A stretch of DNA of 64,000 nucleotides from Marinobacter shengliensis (GTDB lineage Bacteria > Pseudomonadota > Gammaproteobacteria > Pseudomonadales > Oleiphilaceae), in contig NZ_PXNO01000021.1 of NCBI RefSeq assembly GCF_003007715.1, positions 186,001 through 250,000 of the forward strand. Direction: 5' to 3'. Of the stretch, positions 56,393 to 64,000 are shown piece after piece. The position numbers were made by a program, and so were the translations under genes. The notes beneath the pieces are model-generated. The model worked only from the letters and a program-made list of their open reading frames with translations. It did not search any database and was not told the origin of the DNA. How positions within the stretch are numbered: position 1 is the stretch's first letter; every line of letters starts with the position of its first letter.

Positions 56393-58633
56393 TTGCGCCC
56401 CTCTTCCTGTCGCACTTTATTCTGCCTTGCCACACTCGTTTTGGCGCTCTGCCTGTCCCAACCGGCGTTGTCTGCCATGCAGCCAGTGGATGAAGGGTGG
56501 CAATATCGCTGGGGCGACTCCCCTTTCCTGGCTGACGGCACACCGCTTTGGCTGGACGAACCGGACAGCGACAAACACTGGCATGACATTGCTTTCCCTT
56601 CCAACCCTCCCGGCCGAAAAGGGCAAGAACATGCCTGGTTCCGGGTGACATTACCGGAAGGGGAGTGGTACGCGCCGGCACTATACATCTACAGCGTCGA
56701 TATCATCCTGCAGGTCTGGTTCCGGGGCGAGTTGCTGTATCAGTACGGCACCTTCGACGAGCACGGCCGTGGCAAATTTGAAGGCTGGCCCTGGCACGAG
56801 ATTCCATTGCCCGATGGCTACGAAGGCGAAACCATGTACTTCCGCGTGTTCTCAAATTACACGGATATCGGGTTGTGGGGGGAGGTGGCCATTCTCGATC
56901 ACCCGGACCTGGTGCTGCACATCGTTGGCAACTCGGCCGAGAGTCTGGTTATTGCGGCGTTATCCGGACTGATTGCACTCCTTGCCCTGGTATTTGCCCT
57001 GATCCAGCGAGGCCAGAGAAGTTTCGCCAGCATTGCCCTGTTTGCATTCCTGACCGGCGTAATGCTGCTGGCGGAAAGCCAGGCCAGCTTGCTGATCCTG
57101 TATCAGCCACTGCTGTGGGACTATCTGGCAGCGGGCTCTTATTATTTGATTCCGGTTGCACTGGCGCTCTTGCTAAGCCAGTGGCTCGACGCCCGTCGCC
57201 CCCGCCTGGTTCGCTGGCTGATGTGGCTGCATCTGGTGTTTGCGGCTCTTGCCCTTATGCTGGCGCTGCTCGGGTTAGTGAACCTGTCCTCTACATTCCC
57301 GGTGTTTGACGGTGTTTTGCTGATCTCCCTGGCATTAATGGTGGCGGTGGTTGTCAGGAATTTCAGTAGCTTGTATCGGGAACAGCAGGTGTTTCTGTTT
57401 ACCTGTGGCGTGTTTATCGTTCTGCTGATTCTGGATATGGCGGTTGCTCATGGCTTTCTCCCCTGGGGGCGGGTGCCGGTCAGCTGGGGGGCGCTGGCGT
57501 TCTCGCTGGCGCTTATCAGTATTTCTGTGTGGCATTACGGCAAAACCCAACAGGCCTTGCATCAGTTGACCGTTCAACTGGAGCAGAAGGTGGCTGAGCG
57601 AACTGCTCGAGCTGAAGCGCTGGCCGAGAGAGAGGTAGAGCGGTCACGGCTGTTAGCGCTGGAGAGCAAGAAAAGTCAGAAATTGGCGGACACCATTGCT
57701 GCCCTGCAGGACTGTGCGGGTGTGGAAGAGGCTTTCCAGCCTTTGCTTCAGGCGCTGCCGCAACTGTACTTGCCGATTGCTGGCTGTTTCTACCGGCGCA
57801 ACCCGGGTGGCGGCTATGATCGGGCCTGCCTCTGGGGCAGATCTGCTGCCAATACCTTTCCACCCAGCCTGACGCAGGATCTTTCCGGCCTGACGGAGAC
57901 CGTTTTGCCCGTGCGGAGCCAGGACGTACCTGCACAACTCTGTTTTCTGCTCCGGGTTGAACCAGCCCAGTTCGGGAATGTTCCTGAGGGCGTGTTGCTT
58001 TTGGAGCGACCGAATCTGCCAGACGTCGTGAAGGATTACGGCACCGCCCGGGTGGTTGCCTGGGTGTATCAGTCTGTCGAGAAGATCGGGATTACCCTGT
58101 CAGGGTTGGCCCTGCGATCCGAATTGCAACGGTTTTCCTATGAGGACAGCCTGACGGGTCTTAAAAATCGGCGCTACTTTGATGAGTTATTCCGACATGA
58201 GCGGGAAGTCGCCATCCGCTCAGAGCGCCCACTGAGCCTGTTGATCTTCGATATCGACCACTTCAAGCGCTTCAACGACAGTCATGGGCACGATGCCGGC
58301 GATGAGGTTTTGCGAATGGTCGGGAGAGTCCTTGAGAACTGCTTTCGCGGGAGCGATACGGTATGCCGTTATGGGGGAGAGGAGTTTACGGTTCTGATGC
58401 CTGGGGCGTCACGGGAGGAAGCCCGCCAGAGGGCGGAAAATCTTCGGGCAACCATTGCCGAATCTCAGGTTGAATACCTTGGAAAGCAGTTGGGCAATCT
58501 GACGATATCGGCAGGTATTGCATGCTGGCCGGAAAGCAGCCCGGAGTTCGACGAGCTGTTCCGGGCAGCCGACCGGGCGTTGTATCAGGCCAAGGCCGCT
58601 GGCCGTAACCGGGTGGTTACGGCCAGTGTTTGA
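56393..58633 (+). CDS. 7TMR-DISM diguanylate cyclase
   Basis: 746 residues from TTG 56393 (start not secure). Signal peptide (about 1-28), a periplasmic beta-sandwich of the 7TMR-DISM type (30-180), seven helices (about 183-380), a coiled coil (390-435), a GAF-like region (440-570) and a GGDEF domain with GGEEF at 661-665 and an RGSD I-site. It should make c-di-GMP in response to an extracellular, probably sugar- or ligand-type, signal. It follows potABCD by 113 bases on the same strand, so a polyamine-related signal is possible. Confidence 0.9.
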   Translation: MRPSSCRTLFCLATLVLALCLSQPALSAMQPVDEGWQYRWGDSPFLADGTPLWLDEPDSDKHWHDIAFPSNPPGRKGQEHAWFRVTLPEGEWYAPALYIYSVDIILQVWFRGELLYQYGTFDEHGRGKFEGWPWHEIPLPDGYEGETMYFRVFSNYTDIGLWGEVAILDHPDLVLHIVGNSAESLVIAALSGLIALLALVFALIQRGQRSFASIALFAFLTGVMLLAESQASLLILYQPLLWDYLAAGSYYLIPVALALLLSQWLDARRPRLVRWLMWLHLVFAALALMLALLGLVNLSSTFPVFDGVLLISLALMVAVVVRNFSSLYREQQVFLFTCGVFIVLLILDMAVAHGFLPWGRVPVSWGALAFSLALISISVWHYGKTQQALHQLTVQLEQKVAERTARAEALAEREVERSRLLALESKKSQKLADTIAALQDCAGVEEAFQPLLQALPQLYLPIAGCFYRRNPGGGYDRACLWGRSAANTFPPSLTQDLSGLTETVLPVRSQDVPAQLCFLLRVEPAQFGNVPEGVLLLERPNLPDVVKDYGTARVVAWVYQSVEKIGITLSGLALRSELQRFSYEDSLTGLKNRRYFDELFRHEREVAIRSERPLSLLIFDIDHFKRFNDSHGHDAGDEVLRMVGRVLENCFRGSDTVCRYGGEEFTVLMPGASREEARQRAENLRATIAESQVEYLGKQLGNLTISAGIACWPESSPEFDELFRAADRALYQAKAAGRNRVVTASV

Positions 58634-58635
58634 GC

Positions 58636-60048
58636 TTAATGCCAGATGTTGCTGTCGATTTTCTCGTGCAGCTCCGGGTAATCCTTTGACTTGAAGTGGG
58701 GTACCAGTCCCTCTTTCCGTTGGGCCAGGTAGTCCTTGGTCAACTTGGCTACCGTGCCGGACAGCAGCACAATCGCCACCAGGTTGATGGCCGCCATTAG
58801 TCCCATCGAGGCATCCGCGGCGTTGAATACCGTAACCACCGCTTCATAGCCGCCCCAGATCACCATGGCCAGAGCTGCCAGGCGAAGCAGGGTGAGCCCG
58901 AGGGTGCTGCCGCCTTTCAGGTAGATCAGAGCGTTCTCGGCATAGGTGTAGTTGGCCACGATGGACGTGAAGGCAAAAAACAGGATGGCGACGGCAATAA
59001 AGTAGCCACCAAATTCACCCAGGTGGACTTCCATGGCCTGCTGGGTCAGTTGCGTACCGGTGATGCCAGAACCGGGTTCCAGCACGCCGGCCAGCAGAAT
59101 CATCACGGCTGTGGCGGTACAGATAATGATAGTGTCGACAAACACACCAAACGCCTGAACAAGGCCCTGTGACGACGGGTGGTGCGGTGCCGGTGTTGCG
59201 GTGGCCGCGATATTGGGGGCAGAACCCATGCCGGCTTCGTTGGAGAACAGGCCCCGCTTGATGCCGTTGAGCATCGCGGCGGTCACCGAGCCGGCGGCGC
59301 CCCCGGCGGCTTCTTCCAGACCGAAGGCGCTTTTGACGATCATCGTCAGAATGCCCGGTACCTCGGTGATGTTCATGGCCATCACGCCAAGCGCCAGCAG
59401 CACATAGGCGCCCGCCATAAACGGCACTACGAACTCGGCAAAGCGAACGATCTTGCGCAGACCACCAAAAATCACGATGCCGGCGAGCGCCGCGATGACC
59501 ACACCAACACCCAGTTTGGGTGCACCAAAGGCACCCTCCATGGCGTCGGCGATGGAGTTTGCCTGCACAGCGTTGAACACCAGGCCAAACGAGATGATCA
59601 GGCAAACCGCGAAGATGGCCGCTGCCCAGGGGGCTTTCAGGCCCTTGGCAATGTAAACCGCCGGACCGCCCCGATACTGGCCCTTGCCGTCACGCACCTT
59701 GTAAAGCTGCGCCAGGGTGCTTTCGGCATAGCCCGTGGCCATGCCCACCAGTGCGACCATCCACATCCAGAAAATGGCGCCGGCACCGCCGAGGTACAGG
59801 GCTACGGCCACGCCGGCCAGGTTGCCGGTGCCGACCCGGGAGGCCAGGCTGGTACACAGCGCCTGGAAAGGTGAGATACCGTGAACGTCGCTTTCACGGG
59901 AGCCGCGAATGGCCCTGACCATTTCGCCGAAATTGACGAATTGCAGAAAACCCAGGCGGATGGTGAAGAAGACACCGACGGCCAGCAGGCCGTAGACGAG
60001 GACATAACCCCAGAGAATCGAGTTGAGAAAATCGACAATTGCAGTCAT
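58636..60048 (-). CDS. Alanine/glycine:cation symporter (AGCS family)
   Basis: 470 residues with about eleven hydrophobic segments. The AGCS signature SPFQALCTSLASRVGTGNLAG lies near residue 60, and GGAGAIFWMWMVALVGMATGYAES and NGIKRGLFSNEAGMGSAPNIAATA further mark the family. It takes up alanine or glycine with Na+ (or H+). It ends 3 bases from the convergent diguanylate cyclase stop. A hairpin and 156 bases separate it from teaD. Confidence 0.93.
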   Translation of the reverse strand: MTAIVDFLNSILWGYVLVYGLLAVGVFFTIRLGFLQFVNFGEMVRAIRGSRESDVHGISPFQALCTSLASRVGTGNLAGVAVALYLGGAGAIFWMWMVALVGMATGYAESTLAQLYKVRDGKGQYRGGPAVYIAKGLKAPWAAAIFAVCLIISFGLVFNAVQANSIADAMEGAFGAPKLGVGVVIAALAGIVIFGGLRKIVRFAEFVVPFMAGAYVLLALGVMAMNITEVPGILTMIVKSAFGLEEAAGGAAGSVTAAMLNGIKRGLFSNEAGMGSAPNIAATATPAPHHPSSQGLVQAFGVFVDTIIICTATAVMILLAGVLEPGSGITGTQLTQQAMEVHLGEFGGYFIAVAILFFAFTSIVANYTYAENALIYLKGGSTLGLTLLRLAALAMVIWGGYEAVVTVFNAADASMGLMAAINLVAIVLLSGTVAKLTKDYLAQRKEGLVPHFKSKDYPELHEKIDSNIWH

Positions 60049-60155
60049 GGGTAGACGCCTTGTGATTTGAGTTTTGTGAATTGAAAGAAACGCAAGGCGG
60101 GGGAGTCTAGCACGGTGAAAATCTGATCAGACTGCGGAAATCCGTGATTGCCAGA

Positions 60156-60181
60156 GGGCCGGTATTTTGCAATACCGGCCC
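60156..60181. repeat. Strong hairpin downstream of teaD
   Basis: GGGCCGGTATT (60156-60166) / AATACCGGCCC (60171-60181): 11-bp perfect stem with a 4-base loop, 24 bases past the teaD stop. No T tract on the minus strand; probably transcript end or stability element. Confidence 0.6.
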
Positions 60182-60204
60182 GAGATTGCAGCATCAATGT
60201 CTGT

Positions 60205-60648
60205 TCAGACCACCAATACCGGGCATTTGGCATGGGACGCCACCCGGTGGGAAACACTGCCGAGGAACATGCCGTCTTTGTCGCTGTTGGTGCCCTTGGT
60301 ACCAACGACGATCAGATCCGCCTCTTTGTCCTGGGCGAATTTTACGATCACCTTGGATGGCCGGCCGGCTTTCACAAAGCCGCGCACTTTGGTCGCGCCG
60401 TGTTCCTTGGCCAGTTCCTTGGCATGGTTCACCACTCCCTTGGCGTAATCCGACAGTACCTTGTCCGGAATGTCCATGTCGTCGGGGCGTCCGATCGATA
60501 AGGACGCCTCGAACAGGCTGTGATGCTTGTAGACGCACAGGATGAAGATCTCGGCATCCGGGATCAGCTTCTGCAGGTCAATCGCCTTATCCAGTGCTTT
60601 CAGCGAGGTTTTGGAGCCATCCACGGCTACCAGAATCCGTTTGAACAT
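60205..60648 (-). CDS. teaD: Universal stress protein TeaD
   Basis: 147 residues, a single UspA domain: [18 protein letters not shown] at the start, and [18 protein letters not shown] near the end, the nucleotide-binding glycine motif of ATP-binding Usp proteins. It directly follows the TRAP genes on the same strand, as TeaD follows TeaABC in Halomonas elongata, where it modulates ectoine uptake. The same gene order and length support the assignment. Confidence 0.85.
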   Translation of the reverse strand: MFKRILVAVDGSKTSLKALDKAIDLQKLIPDAEIFILCVYKHHSLFEASLSIGRPDDMDIPDKVLSDYAKGVVNHAKELAKEHGATKVRGFVKAGRPSKVIVKFAQDKEADLIVVGTKGTNSDKDGMFLGSVSHRVASHAKCPVLVV

Positions 60649-60681
60649 AGGTCTCTCCTGTTACTGGCCGGGGAACCCGGC

Positions 60682-61968
60682 TCAGTCTCGGTAAGCCAGG
60701 TCCCTCAGGAACAGGGCGATATCCGGGAAGGCAATGATTAGCCCGGCGGCGGCCACCAGCATGAAGATAAACGGTGGCGTGCCTCGGATCACTTCCATGT
60801 AGGGGCGTTTGAAGATGGCGATGGCGGTGAAGATGTCACAGCCAAACGGCGGCGTTGCGGAGCCTATGGCTACCTGCAGGGTGATCAGCACCCCTACCAG
60901 AACCGGGTCCAGCCCGGTTGCCTGGATGGCTGGCGCAAAGATGGGGGTGAGCACCAGGATGACCACAATCGGGTCAACAAACATGCAGGCGATAAAGAAG
61001 GCAATACAGATGGCAATCAGCACACCCACCGGGCCCGCTTCGTTCACGCCGACGGTTTCCAGAATGGCCTGGGGAATCTGGGCGAAGGAGATAATCCAGG
61101 AGAAACCATTACCAACGGCAACCAGAATAAATACCACGGCGGTAATCAGACCGGTGGACTTGGCGATCTTGTAGATGTCGTTGAGCTTCAGGGAGCGGAA
61201 GATCACGAACTCCAGCAGGAAGGCGTAAAGTACGCACACGGCGGCGGCTTCGGTGGGGCTGAATATGCCGCCGTAGATACCGCCAACAATGATCACCGGG
61301 AACATCAGCGGCCAGGAGGCATCCCGCACTGACAGCGCCCGTTGTTTCCAGGTGGCCTTTTCTTCGGTTGGCACATTGTGCTTGTACGCATAGAACAGGC
61401 AGTACAACGAGAACATGAACAGGATCAGAACGCCCGGACCAATGCCGGCAATGAACAGCTCGGCAATGGAGGTCTCGGAGATAACCCCGTAGATAATCAT
61501 CCCGATGCTCGGGGGAATCAGGAATGCGATATCACTGGCGTTGATGATCAGCGCGAGCGTGAACGGGTCAGAATAGCCCGCTTTCAGCATCTTCGGGCGC
61601 AGAGGCGACCCAACCGCTACCACCGTGGCCTGGGTAGATCCGGAAACCGCCCCAAACAGGGTGCAGGAGGTGGCGGTACTGATGGCCAGGCCACCCTTGA
61701 TGTGGCCGATGAAGGACATCACCATGTTGATCAACCGGTCGGCCGACTGGCCCCGGGTCATGATGTCGGCGGCCAGAATAAACATGGGTACCGCAATCAA
61801 CGACGCCGGCCGGATACCACCCATCATTTGCTGGATGAAGGTTTGCATCTGGCCGAAGCCGTCGAACATCATTACAAAGCCAACCACCGCCGCGGTGGTC
61901 AGTGGGATCATCATCGGGAAGCCCAGCAGCAGTAGCCCGATCATGATCAACATCAGAATGGTTGCCAT
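60682..61968 (-). CDS. teaC: Ectoine TRAP transporter large permease TeaC
   Basis: 428 residues, about 12 helices; DctM-type segments GPAVSGSTQATVVAVGS-like (GAVSGSTQATVVAVGSPLRP) and IPPSIGMIIYGVISETSI are clear. This is the ion-coupled carrier subunit of the TRAP system, working with TeaB and TeaA. The gap to teaB is 37 bases. Confidence 0.9.
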   Translation of the reverse strand: MATILMLIMIGLLLLGFPMMIPLTTAAVVGFVMMFDGFGQMQTFIQQMMGGIRPASLIAVPMFILAADIMTRGQSADRLINMVMSFIGHIKGGLAISTATSCTLFGAVSGSTQATVVAVGSPLRPKMLKAGYSDPFTLALIINASDIAFLIPPSIGMIIYGVISETSIAELFIAGIGPGVLILFMFSLYCLFYAYKHNVPTEEKATWKQRALSVRDASWPLMFPVIIVGGIYGGIFSPTEAAAVCVLYAFLLEFVIFRSLKLNDIYKIAKSTGLITAVVFILVAVGNGFSWIISFAQIPQAILETVGVNEAGPVGVLIAICIAFFIACMFVDPIVVILVLTPIFAPAIQATGLDPVLVGVLITLQVAIGSATPPFGCDIFTAIAIFKRPYMEVIRGTPPFIFMLVAAAGLIIAFPDIALFLRDLAYRD

Positions 61969-62005
61969 AAGTAATCTTCCTGTTCCTTATCGGGTTACGG
62001 CTGTC

Positions 62006-62602
62006 TCAGACCTCGGACTCGGTATCAGCGTAGCCATCCACCACGCCGGTCGAGAGGTAGACGTCCTTGCTGGTGAGGTTCTTGATGGCTGTCAGGAAAT
62101 ACTGGATTCCGGTAATGGCGAAACCGATGGGCGCCCATATATAGATGATCCAGATAGGTATGCCCAGGGCAGGCAAAATGCGGCCACGGCTATACAGCGT
62201 TTCGATGTAGCCGTAGGCGTGGTAACACAGGAAAAACATCACCACCGAAGTGAACAGGGCGATGAAGATCATCAGAACCTTTCGGCCTTTGGCGGGCAGG
62301 GCGTCGTATACCGCCGACATTCGGATGTGGCGACCATGGCGGGCGGCGTAACCAATCCCGGCGAAGGTGATCAGAATGATCAGGATGCGGTTGATCTCAC
62401 CAGAGAAAAACAGGCCTTCTCCGAACACAAAACGCCCGATAACGTTGGCGCAGGTGTTGATGGCCATGAGGATGACGCCGGCGGCGAGCATGACTGCCTC
62501 GACCTTGGCGATCCACTCGTCGATGGTGCCCAGAAAGCCCGGTAAACCGGACTCGTAGGTACCGGTATCGTCTTCAACAACCTCCTGGGGATGTTCAGAC
62601 AT
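62006..62602 (-). CDS. teaB: Ectoine TRAP transporter small permease TeaB
   Basis: 198 residues with four helices (about 35-60, 70-90, 110-130, 150-170), the DctQ form. The region [22 protein letters not shown] and the ARHGRHIRM loop are typical. The N-terminus is acidic. It is separated from teaA by 115 bases that include a hairpin. Confidence 0.88.
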   Translation of the reverse strand: MSEHPQEVVEDDTGTYESGLPGFLGTIDEWIAKVEAVMLAAGVILMAINTCANVIGRFVFGEGLFFSGEINRILIILITFAGIGYAARHGRHIRMSAVYDALPAKGRKVLMIFIALFTSVVMFFLCYHAYGYIETLYSRGRILPALGIPIWIIYIWAPIGFAITGIQYFLTAIKNLTSKDVYLSTGVVDGYADTESEV

Positions 62603-62678
62603 GGATTCCTCTCCAGAATCATTTGCTCCCGGCCGGTAAAGACCCCGGCGGGGCGGGGGTTAAACCAGGGCCGGACAT

Positions 62679-62705
62679 CAAAGGGTGGCACCGGGCCACC
62701 CTTTG
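62679..62705. repeat. Intergenic hairpin between teaA and teaB
   Basis: CAAAGGGTGGC (62679-62689) / GCCACCCTTTG (62695-62705): 11-bp perfect stem, 5-base loop, 13 bases past the teaA stop and without a T tract. Such elements protect the upstream mRNA and raise binding-protein over permease levels. Confidence 0.65.
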
Positions 62706-62717
62706 AATCCTGCCGTT

Positions 62718-63746
62718 TTACTGTCCCTGAACGGCTTCGAGGTCGGCCTTGAACTGGTCAAGCAGCTGCTGGCCACGTTCGCCGGTCATGTTGATGAAGC
62801 GCTCTTCCACCTGCGGGGCGCGGGCGCGGAAGGCTTCAATCTGCTCGTCGTTCAGGCGGGTAACGGTAACCCGATCACTGGCTGCCTGGATTTTCTCCAG
62901 GGCTTCATCGGCCAGGCCATCGATGTGAACGATGATTTCCTCAAAGGCGTAGTCCGCAGCATCGCGAACCAGCTTTTTGTCTTCATCAGACAGGCCGTTG
63001 TAGAAATTCTGGTTCGCCATCATGGCGGTGGTAAACCAGCCGTGGCCGGTGAATACCAGGTTCGGGGATACCTCGTACAGACCACCGGATTCAATCCAGA
63101 AAATCGGGTTTTCCTGACCCTGGATCATGTTGGTCTGCAGGGCACCGTACACTTCACCCCAGGGCAGCGGCGTGGGTGTGGCACCAAAGGCAGAATAGGT
63201 TTCCGACAACAGCGGGTTGGTCATTACCCGGATTTTCTTGTTGCGGAATTCTTCCGGTGAGGTGACTGGCTCATCTACCGTGACCACCATTTCACCCTCG
63301 GGGTACATCTTCAGAAGTTCCAGGCCCTGCTCGGAATAGAGCTCCGGGAAGTCTTCGTTGATGGCCTTGGATTCCCGGAAAAACGTGATAACCGTTTCCA
63401 TGTCGGTCGGCATCAGGTAGGGAATGAAGAAGATCTGTGCTTCGGGAATCAGGGAGCCGGTGAAGCCTGGTGACTGGTTTACGAAGTTGAGAATGCCAGC
63501 CTGGGTTTGCTCCATGATGTCATCAGACTCGCCCAGCTCGCCGAAGCGGAACACCTGGACCGTGTGGTCGGAATTCTCCTCAACGTATTCCTTGAATTTG
63601 TAGGCGTAAACGTCCTGAACATCACCCTCGTATTCTTCATGGGCATAGCGCCAGTTAGCTGCGTTTACCGAGTTTGCCGCAGTGATCGCTGCAAAGGCGA
63701 ACGCCGAAAAACCGGCCAGTTTCCTGAATTTACTTGTGTTGCTCAT
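62718..63746 (-). CDS. teaA: Ectoine/hydroxyectoine TRAP binding protein TeaA
   Basis: 342 residues from ATG 63746 (GGAGA eight bases ahead; the longer frame is not needed). The signal peptide ends near residue 29 (SVNA), and the mature protein begins ANWRYAHEEYEGD, closely like Halomonas TeaA, including the glutamate (HEE) that contacts ectoine. TRAP-typical NKKIRVMTNPLLSETY and WGEVYGALQTNMIQGQENP follow. It delivers ectoine to TeaBC in osmotic stress. A sigma-54 promoter candidate lies about 76-90 bases upstream. Confidence 0.9.
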   Translation of the reverse strand: MSNTSKFRKLAGFSAFAFAAITAANSVNAANWRYAHEEYEGDVQDVYAYKFKEYVEENSDHTVQVFRFGELGESDDIMEQTQAGILNFVNQSPGFTGSLIPEAQIFFIPYLMPTDMETVITFFRESKAINEDFPELYSEQGLELLKMYPEGEMVVTVDEPVTSPEEFRNKKIRVMTNPLLSETYSAFGATPTPLPWGEVYGALQTNMIQGQENPIFWIESGGLYEVSPNLVFTGHGWFTTAMMANQNFYNGLSDEDKKLVRDAADYAFEEIIVHIDGLADEALEKIQAASDRVTVTRLNDEQIEAFRARAPQVEERFINMTGERGQQLLDQFKADLEAVQGQ

Positions 63747-63821
63747 CGCGCTGTCTCCGTTTGTTTTTTTGCTGAAATCCTTTGTTACATTATTAAAGAC
63801 TGGCAAAACATGAGGGTTTTC

Positions 63822-63836
63822 GCAAGGAAATGGCCA
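63822..63836 (-). promoter_or_regulatory. Candidate sigma-54 promoter of teaABCD
   Basis: Read on the minus strand, TGGCCATTTCCTTGC has GG and GC spaced exactly by ten bases, as sigma-54 (-24/-12) elements need (consensus TGGCAC-N5-TTGC). Transcription would start near 63810, giving a ~64-base leader to teaA. No enhancer-binding regulator is in the window. Confidence 0.5.
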
Positions 63837-63957
63837 AAATCAGATAATTCAGGCGACAGGTTTTATTGGTATCGCAAGTCTATGAATTTTCGATTTATTC
63901 GGTTTTCTGTCTTACTCAGGGGAGGAAAAAATTGAATTTTTGATGGCGGGCAGGTGG

Positions 63958-63987
63958 ATGACAGGCGGCCTTGTGGCCGCCTGTCAT
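63958..63987. repeat. Long perfect hairpin near the window end
   Basis: ATGACAGGCGGCC (63958-63970) / GGCCGCCTGTCAT (63975-63987): 13-bp perfect stem with loop TTGT. No T tract on either strand close by. Probably the end of a gene lying beyond the window. Between teaA and this hairpin (63747-63957) nothing but the promoter candidate is seen. Confidence 0.55.
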
Positions 63988-64000
63988 GTTACGTTAACCG

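Noticed and set aside
63507..63935. Plus-strand open frame across the teaA promoter
   Set aside because: Antisense shadow of teaA, with no protein-like features in the part outside it.

Overview
The window looks like chromosomal DNA of a marine, motile, Marinobacter-like gammaproteobacterium. This is an inference from gene content and protein resemblance: a Na+-type PomAB flagellar motor, ectoine TRAP uptake (TeaABCD), a betaine-type BCCT carrier, RegB/RegA redox control, a TIGR03643 protein and several c-di-GMP enzymes. Genes are tightly packed, often with overlapping ATGA starts and stops. There is no rRNA, tRNA, CRISPR array, insertion sequence, integrase or phage gene. No gap between genes exceeds 300 bases.

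Layout. 1-3.7 kb: tail of a diguanylate cyclase, a persulfide-dioxygenase-like hydrolase coupled to a SulP permease, and a CbiM-like membrane protein. 3.7-11.9 kb (minus strand): gdhA, a large pyruvate/PEP-binding protein, regB, regA and a PAS-PAS-GGDEF-EAL protein, with a perfect FNR/Anr-type box in front of the last. 12.2-16 kb: an OprC/NosA-type copper receptor and a BCCT carrier. 16.2-24.6 kb: a five-gene envelope operon (RND adaptor, RND pump, LolD-like ATPase, FtsX-like permease, AttH-like lipoprotein). 24.6-30.6 kb (minus): pomAB, a YkvA protein, then TIGR03643, a RetSat-like oxidoreductase, a DUF6231-like protein and a DASH photolyase/cryptochrome. 30.7-36.7 kb: frmA, a DJ-1/Hsp31 protein, a solute-binding protein overlapping an RNase J-like hydrolase, cytochromes b561 and c', and a thioesterase. 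36.7-41.6 kb (minus): a zinc cluster (DUF1826, AztD-like His-rich lipoprotein, outer-membrane barrel, ZnuA-like and ZnuB-like proteins) with two Zur-type boxes but no ATPase gene. 41.8-49.3 kb: mixed genes including another diguanylate cyclase, YchJ, RarD, a LysR regulator, an unusual CDF protein and a SixA-CHAD fusion. 49.5-58.6 kb: an MCP, an unpaired TRAP binding protein, potABCD and a 7TMR-DISM diguanylate cyclase. 58.6-64 kb (minus): an alanine/glycine symporter and teaABCD behind a candidate sigma-54 promoter.

Themes are osmolyte and polyamine uptake, metal supply (zinc, copper), redox and aldehyde defence, and dense c-di-GMP signalling (four GGDEF proteins, all with an RxxD inhibitory site). 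The least explained parts are: the KaiC-like/PPDK_N fusion without a P-loop or phosphohistidine domain; the folded leader between gdhA and the copper receptor; the photolyase-to-TIGR03643 gene set; and the zinc cluster without an ATPase. All family assignments were made by reading the sequence, not by database search.
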